This document shows, one piece after another, positions 22,665 to 26,296 of a DNA stretch of 26,296 bases. The stretch is taken from NCBI GenBank assembly GCA_036399835.1, contig DASWMI010000002.1:1-26296 (forward strand). Reading direction: 5' to 3'. A program made the position numbers and the translations under genes. Source of the DNA: DASYML01 sp036399835 (lineage in GTDB: Bacteria > Acidobacteriota > Blastocatellia > Pyrinomonadales > Pyrinomonadaceae). The notes under the pieces were generated by a model, which saw only the letters and a program-made list of their open reading frames with translations, ran no database searches and was not told the origin of the DNA. Each line of letters begins with the position of its first letter. The stretch's first letter is position 1.

Positions 22665-25436
22665 ATGGCTGACAAACGTTCCTCAAAACTAAACGCTTCT
22701 CTTTATAGCTTACTGCTAGTCATCATCTCTCTGATTTTCCAGACGCACATCTTCGCGCAGACGGAGCTGACCTCAGGTCTTCGCGGCAGCGTGAGGGCCA
22801 ACAATACTGCGGAAGTTATTCCCGAAGCGCGCATCTTGTTAAAGAGCGCGACGTTGCGCGTGCGGCGTGAAGCGCAGACTGACGAAGAGGGAAGGTTTGC
22901 CCTTTCGGGTCTGCTGCCCGCCTCGGATTATGAAATCACTGTCAGCGCGGAGGGCTTTCAAGATTCCGTGATTGGTCCAATCACGCTCGTCTCAAGCCAG
23001 TCGGCCTCGCTCGACATACCTCTTGAAATCAAAGCTATCAAAGAGGTAGTGACTATCACGGATGCGGCCTCACCCGTCGTCAACAACGCGCCGGAGATGA
23101 GCCAGGTGGTCAACGCGAGACAGATTGCGGAGTTGCCATCAAATGGCCGCAGCCTGAATCGCTTCGCCCTGCTCGACCCGCATGTGCGCAACACGGGCGG
23201 CCTCGGCGCGGACGGCTCTACCTCAGCGCGTCTTTCCATTAACGCCAGCTCTTACAGACAGACCTTCTATAAGCTCGACGGCAACAGCAATTATGATTTT
23301 GTCTACGCCAACGCGCCGCAGCAGCAAGTCTCTTTGTCTTCCGTGCAGGAATTTAAAATCTTAACTAATCAATATTCAGCCGAGCACGGAGGCTCGAGCG
23401 CGGGCATTATCAGCACGGTGACGAGGGCCGGGACGCAGGACTTTCACGGCGAGAGCTTTTTGATGCTGCGTCCGAGCCGTTTGCAGGCTGCGCCGCCCGT
23501 CTCTATCTTTCGCGTCCCGAATGAACTGGTCCAATTTGGCGGTTCGCTCGGCGGGCCTTTATGGTCCGAGCGCGCTACCTTCTTTCTCAATTACGAGCAG
23601 ACACGGCAGAATCGCGGCGCGTTTATTCAAAAACCGGAGCCGCTCATGTACGCGGGCCATTTCCGCGACTATCTCGGTCTGGCGCGTATAGACTATAACT
23701 TCAAGGAGACTCACTCGCTCTCTTTCAGGCTCAACGGCAATCGCAACTCAAACGACAATCCGAACGACCGCGTGAGCGGCCTCTTGCAGCCAAGCGCGGC
23801 ACAGCTCAGCAAGACGCAGGCCGCCGGAGGCCAGTTGACGGACCGCTTCGTGTGGGGCGGAGTCGTCAACGAGCTGCGGGCTTCTTACGTCAACTCGATT
23901 CCGTCCGCGTCGAGCGCCATCACGCCGCAGGTCTCCATCCTTCGTCCGAACTACAGCACAGAGGGCGGCTCTGCATATTCATGGGCGCGCACAGAGAGCT
24001 GGCAGGTCGCGGACCAGTTGGCATTCCAGATGGGGCGTCACGATCTGAAACTCGGCGGCGATTACACGCGCCAGCATGTCAGCGACTTTAGCTTCAATGC
24101 CTTTGGCGAATACCGCTTTGCTTCCGGCCCACCCGTGCCGAATCAAAAACCTCTCGATTTCACACAGCGGTTCGGCACAGGCTTTATCCGTTACGGGCAG
24201 ACGCTCGGCTCCGTCTTCGTACAGGATAACTGGCGGCTGACCGAGCGTCTGACGGCCAACCTGGGGCTTCGTTATGATTACCAGTCGAGCACGGATGATC
24301 GCAACAACTTTGCGCCGCGTCTTGGCTTCGCATGGGATGTGACGGGCGACGGCAGGACGACTCTACGCGGCGGCGCAGGGATTTTTTATGACCAGTATTA
24401 TATGTATATCACGCGCCGCTTTCTGCTCGAAGGCATTGACGCGAAAGTGAGGACTTACAGATTTGCTTACGGGACGACGCAGACGCCGGGCGCGCCCATC
24501 TTCCCCAACTCGCTCGACCATCCGCCGGCTGGAGCGACAGAGGCCATACGCGATTATGTGTACCTCCCCGCCGAAAAATTGCTCAACCCTTACAGCGCTC
24601 AATTCTCTCTGGGCATCCAGCGCACGCTCTTCGATGACTGGACCTTGATGGCCGACGTGATTCACTCGCGCACACTAAAACAGCAGCGCGTCAAAGACAT
24701 CAACGCCCCGGCTCCATTCATACGCAACGCGCCCGGGCAGATGCTTCCCTCCGCTGCTGCCGACAGGACGCGGCCCTTCGGGACGAGCTATCAGGGCGTG
24801 AGCGTCAGGAAAGTGGCCGTCATCGAAAACACTGCCGCGAGCAATTACGATGCGCTCGACCTCGGACTCTTAAAGCGTTTCTCCAGACGCTACCAGCTCG
24901 AAGCGCACTACGTTTATTCGTCCGCGCTCAACGATGCAATGTTCTTCGGCGAAGCGGACACGGGCATCCCGAATCTCTTCGGCGTCAACGAGCGGCTTGA
25001 TCGCGGGCCGAGCGATTTTCATCAGCGTCATCGTTTCGTCGCCAACGGCCTCTTCGAGCTTCCCTTTCAAACGCAGCTCTCCCTGATTGCGACGCTCGCT
25101 TCGGGGCTGCCCGTCAACGCGGTTACGGGCGAGGATAACAACGGCGACGGCTACAGGACCGACAGACCCGTGGGATTCGGGCGCAACTCTTTCCGCACAC
25201 CTATGCAGGCGACCTTCGATACTTCGCTCACCAAGCGATTCAGCCTGCGTGAAGGCGTGCGGCTGGAGCTGCGGGCCGAAGCCTTCAATCTCTTTAATAG
25301 GACCAACTTCATCAAGCTCAATAATATTTACGGCAACGGGGCCGCGCCGCTTGAGAGTTTCCTGACGCCGCTCGCGGGCATACAGAATTCGGACCCTGGC
25401 CGCCAGTTTCAGTTCGGCGCGCGCCTCATTTTCTGA
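22665..25436 (+). CDS. TonB-dependent receptor, Oar-like
   Basis: A 923-residue outer-membrane protein. A signal peptide (SLYSLLLVIISLIFQTHIFA core) ends near residue 32. Residues about 38-120 are a carboxypeptidase-regulatory-like beta-sandwich (SGLRGSVRANNTAEVIPEA, DEEGRFALSGLLP). About 125-240 is a plug domain (VVNNAPEMSQVVNARQIAEL, YKLDGNSNYDF, VQEFKILTNQYSAEHGGSSA). The remainder is a beta-barrel with alternating aromatic strands (VFVQDNWRLTERLTANLGLR) and a C-terminal Phe (FGARLIF), the outer-membrane assembly signal. Oar-like receptors are much expanded in Acidobacteriota and Myxococcota and are thought to import oligosaccharides, siderophores or other large ligands; the ligand here is unknown. 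The upstream Fur-like operator points to iron control. No clear TonB box was found in the N-terminal segment. Confidence 0.93.
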   Translation: MADKRSSKLNASLYSLLLVIISLIFQTHIFAQTELTSGLRGSVRANNTAEVIPEARILLKSATLRVRREAQTDEEGRFALSGLLPASDYEITVSAEGFQDSVIGPITLVSSQSASLDIPLEIKAIKEVVTITDAASPVVNNAPEMSQVVNARQIAELPSNGRSLNRFALLDPHVRNTGGLGADGSTSARLSINASSYRQTFYKLDGNSNYDFVYANAPQQQVSLSSVQEFKILTNQYSAEHGGSSAGIISTVTRAGTQDFHGESFLMLRPSRLQAAPPVSIFRVPNELVQFGGSLGGPLWSERATFFLNYEQTRQNRGAFIQKPEPLMYAGHFRDYLGLARIDYNFKETHSLSFRLNGNRNSNDNPNDRVSGLLQPSAAQLSKTQAAGGQLTDRFVWGGVVNELRASYVNSIPSASSAITPQVSILRPNYSTEGGSAYSWARTESWQVADQLAFQMGRHDLKLGGDYTRQHVSDFSFNAFGEYRFASGPPVPNQKPLDFTQRFGTGFIRYGQTLGSVFVQDNWRLTERLTANLGLRYDYQSSTDDRNNFAPRLGFAWDVTGDGRTTLRGGAGIFYDQYYMYITRRFLLEGIDAKVRTYRFAYGTTQTPGAPIFPNSLDHPPAGATEAIRDYVYLPAEKLLNPYSAQFSLGIQRTLFDDWTLMADVIHSRTLKQQRVKDINAPAPFIRNAPGQMLPSAAADRTRPFGTSYQGVSVRKVAVIENTAASNYDALDLGLLKRFSRRYQLEAHYVYSSALNDAMFFGEADTGIPNLFGVNERLDRGPSDFHQRHRFVANGLFELPFQTQLSLIATLASGLPVNAVTGEDNNGDGYRTDRPVGFGRNSFRTPMQATFDTSLTKRFSLREGVRLELRAEAFNLFNRTNFIKLNNIYGNGAAPLESFLTPLAGIQNSDPGRQFQFGARLIF

Positions 25437-25617
25437 GCATGAAGACTCGGCTCAACTCTCCGCAGCGAGCATCGGTCCAAAGGCTCGATGCGACTTCTGC
25501 ATTACACTCGGCGCGCCCCTCTAAGTTATAATCCGCCAGTTCGTTTTAATCACAACGGCATTCAAAGCAGGGGCTACGACTTTAAGTTGCCGTGAGGACA
25601 AGAGGTGTAAACCTAGA

Positions 25618-25992
25618 ATGGATACAGAGAGATTGGAACACTTCCGCACTATCCTGCGGCAACAACTGCGCCAGCATACTGCAAATGTTCGTGAAGACCA
25701 GGCGGCTGCGTTGGAGGGCGTTGACGACGGCGTCAAAGACAGCGTTGATATGTCGCTGCTGGACCATAACAGAGAGTTGGCGCTGCGCCTCGGCGAGCGT
25801 GAATCGCAGATGGTCGCGGATATAGACCAGGCGCTGATGCGGATTGAAGAAGGCTCTTACGGCCAGTGTGCGCGCTGCGGCAAGCCCATAGACGAGCGCC
25901 GCCTGGAAGCCCTCCCGACCGCGCGTTACGATGCGGCCTGCCAGACGGAGATTGAATCCGAAGCGGGCATGGAAGATTCTCCGACGCTCTAA
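25618..25992 (+). CDS. DksA/TraR-type C4 zinc-finger protein with one Cys replaced
   Basis: A 124-residue protein with an N-terminal coiled-coil (about 5-75, HFRTILRQQLRQHTANV to DIDQALMRIEEGSYG) and a C-terminal finger. The finger reads Cys84-x2-Cys87-x17-Asp105-x2-Cys108: the third Cys of the usual C4 finger is Asp (RYDAACQ in place of the usual Y-C-x-x-C). Relatives act in the RNA polymerase secondary channel with ppGpp, through acidic residues at the coiled-coil tip; here DDGVKDSVDMS could be that tip. The ATG at 25618 has a weak AAGAGG upstream. A TATAAT at 25527-25532 may be its -10, without a good -35. A long palindromic terminator follows. DksA proper is about 150 residues; this is closer to the short YbiI/TraR-like proteins. 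Confidence 0.85.
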   Translation: MDTERLEHFRTILRQQLRQHTANVREDQAAALEGVDDGVKDSVDMSLLDHNRELALRLGERESQMVADIDQALMRIEEGSYGQCARCGKPIDERRLEALPTARYDAACQTEIESEAGMEDSPTL

Positions 25993-26013
25993 AAGCAATA
26001 ACGAGTGAAGCGG

Positions 26014-26054
26014 CAGGTGACGGGAGATGAAACGCTTTCATCTCCCGTCACCTG
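26014..26054. terminator. Long bidirectional palindromic terminator
   Basis: A perfect 19-bp stem has left arm 26014-26032 (starting CAGGTGACGG) and right arm 26036-26054 (ending CCGTCACCTG), with a 3-base loop. An outer pair, CGAGTGA (26002-26008) and TCACTCG (26069-26075), with AAAAGC/GCTTTT outside it, extends the fold. ACCTGTCACT is directly repeated at 26050-26059 and 26064-26073. It lies between convergent genes and would serve both. Confidence 0.85.
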
Positions 26055-26078
26055 TCACTGTTTACCTGTCACTCGCTT

Positions 26079-26296
26079 TTATGCCTTCGGGTGCGTCTTA
26101 TCGTAAATCTCGATCAGTTTTTCCATCGAGACGTGTGTGTAGATTTGAGTGGTCGAAAGACGCGCGTGGCCGAGCAGTTCCTGTATATCGCGCAGGTCCG
26201 CGCCGCTATCCAGTAGGTGCGTGGCGAAGGAGTGGCGCAAAGAGTGCGGGCTGATGTTGTGTATACCCGCGCACTGTTCTATGTACTTGTCCACCA
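26079..26296 (-). CDS. Tyrosine recombinase XerC/XerD (3' part)
   Basis: The last 72 or so residues of a tyrosine site-specific recombinase are visible; the 5' part lies beyond the right edge. The catalytic box HSLRHSFATHLL (His and Arg), then ELLGHARLSTTQIYTHVS with the conserved His and the nucleophilic Tyr, and the ending YDKTHPKA match XerC/XerD, which resolve chromosome dimers at dif. The ending is typical of XerC/XerD housekeeping enzymes rather than phage integrases. I favour XerC, but the two cannot be separated safely from this fragment. Confidence 0.9.
   Translation of the reverse strand, partial: VDKYIEQCAGIHNISPHSLRHSFATHLLDSGADLRDIQELLGHARLSTTQIYTHVSMEKLIEIYDKTHPKA

Larger units (their letters stand above)
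412..25766. repeat. Dispersed highly iterated palindrome TGGWCCA (33 copies)
   Basis: Start positions by hand count: 412, 2015, 2926, 3057, 3558, 3656, 3986, 4459, 5311, 6284, 6704, 7138, 7637, 7658, 7775, 8414, 10937, 12162, 12485, 13298, 14106, 14721, 15300, 16236, 16626, 17243, 20013, 20310, 21105, 21895, 22973, 23527, 25760. The preceding base is most often C and the following base is mostly G or A, so the full form tends to CTGGWCCAG. Composition alone predicts about three copies in 26 kb. Thirty lie in genes on both strands and three are intergenic. Confidence 0.8.

Overview
The window looks like chromosomal DNA of a moderately GC-rich (high fifties percent by eye), Gram-negative-type environmental bacterium. 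An Acidobacteriota member, possibly of the Blastocatellia, is my best guess. The reasons are an Oar-like TonB-dependent receptor with an N-terminal carboxypeptidase-regulatory domain, a large secreted SBBP beta-propeller/Calx-beta/DUF4214-type protein, and a zinc-ribbon/DUF4190/pilin-like hybrid. This taxonomic call is inference. No phage, plasmid, transposase or CRISPR array is visible.

Layout. (a) 1-6268, envelope glycan and lipid genes on +: the 3' end of a PIG-V-type mannosyltransferase, a class I SAM methyltransferase, a 122-bp inverted-repeat element, a polyprenyl-phosphate GT2 glycosyltransferase, a three-part GT-like/methyltransferase/beta-sandwich protein, and a PlsC-like acyltransferase. 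(b) 6265-8030: a Nudix hydrolase starting inside the acyltransferase stop codon (ATGA), then a class V aminotransferase. (c) 8288-11608: a large exported protein with seven SBBP repeats. (d) 11663-11777: tRNA-Thr(UGU) on - with its terminator. (e) 12098-14251: a secreted protein of unknown function and the zinc-ribbon/pilin-like membrane protein, ending at a strong bidirectional terminator. (f) 14369-16544 on -: pgsA and an unknown four-TM protein. (g) 17044-20935 on +: uvrA and a conserved unknown. (h) 21019-22032 on -: a methyltransferase. (i) 22665-25436 on +: the TonB-dependent receptor, preceded by a good sigma70-type promoter with a 21-bp Fur-box-like palindrome at its start point. (j) 25618-26296: a DksA/TraR-type protein with one zinc ligand changed to Asp, a long palindromic terminator, and the 3' end of a XerC/D-type recombinase on -.

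How the genes fit together. The left block plausibly builds and decorates lipid-linked glycans: a polyprenyl-phosphate sugar donor, an integral-membrane glycosyltransferase that may use it, methyltransferases, and membrane lipid acylation. The middle and right blocks are a mixture of surface proteins and housekeeping genes (tRNA, pgsA, uvrA, DksA-like, xer).

The most unusual signal is not a gene. The 7-bp palindrome TGGWCCA occurs 33 times by hand count, where about 3 are expected. It lies in all three codon phases, on genes of both strands and between genes. That resembles a highly iterated palindrome such as cyanobacterial HIP1, and is my main candidate for something undescribed.
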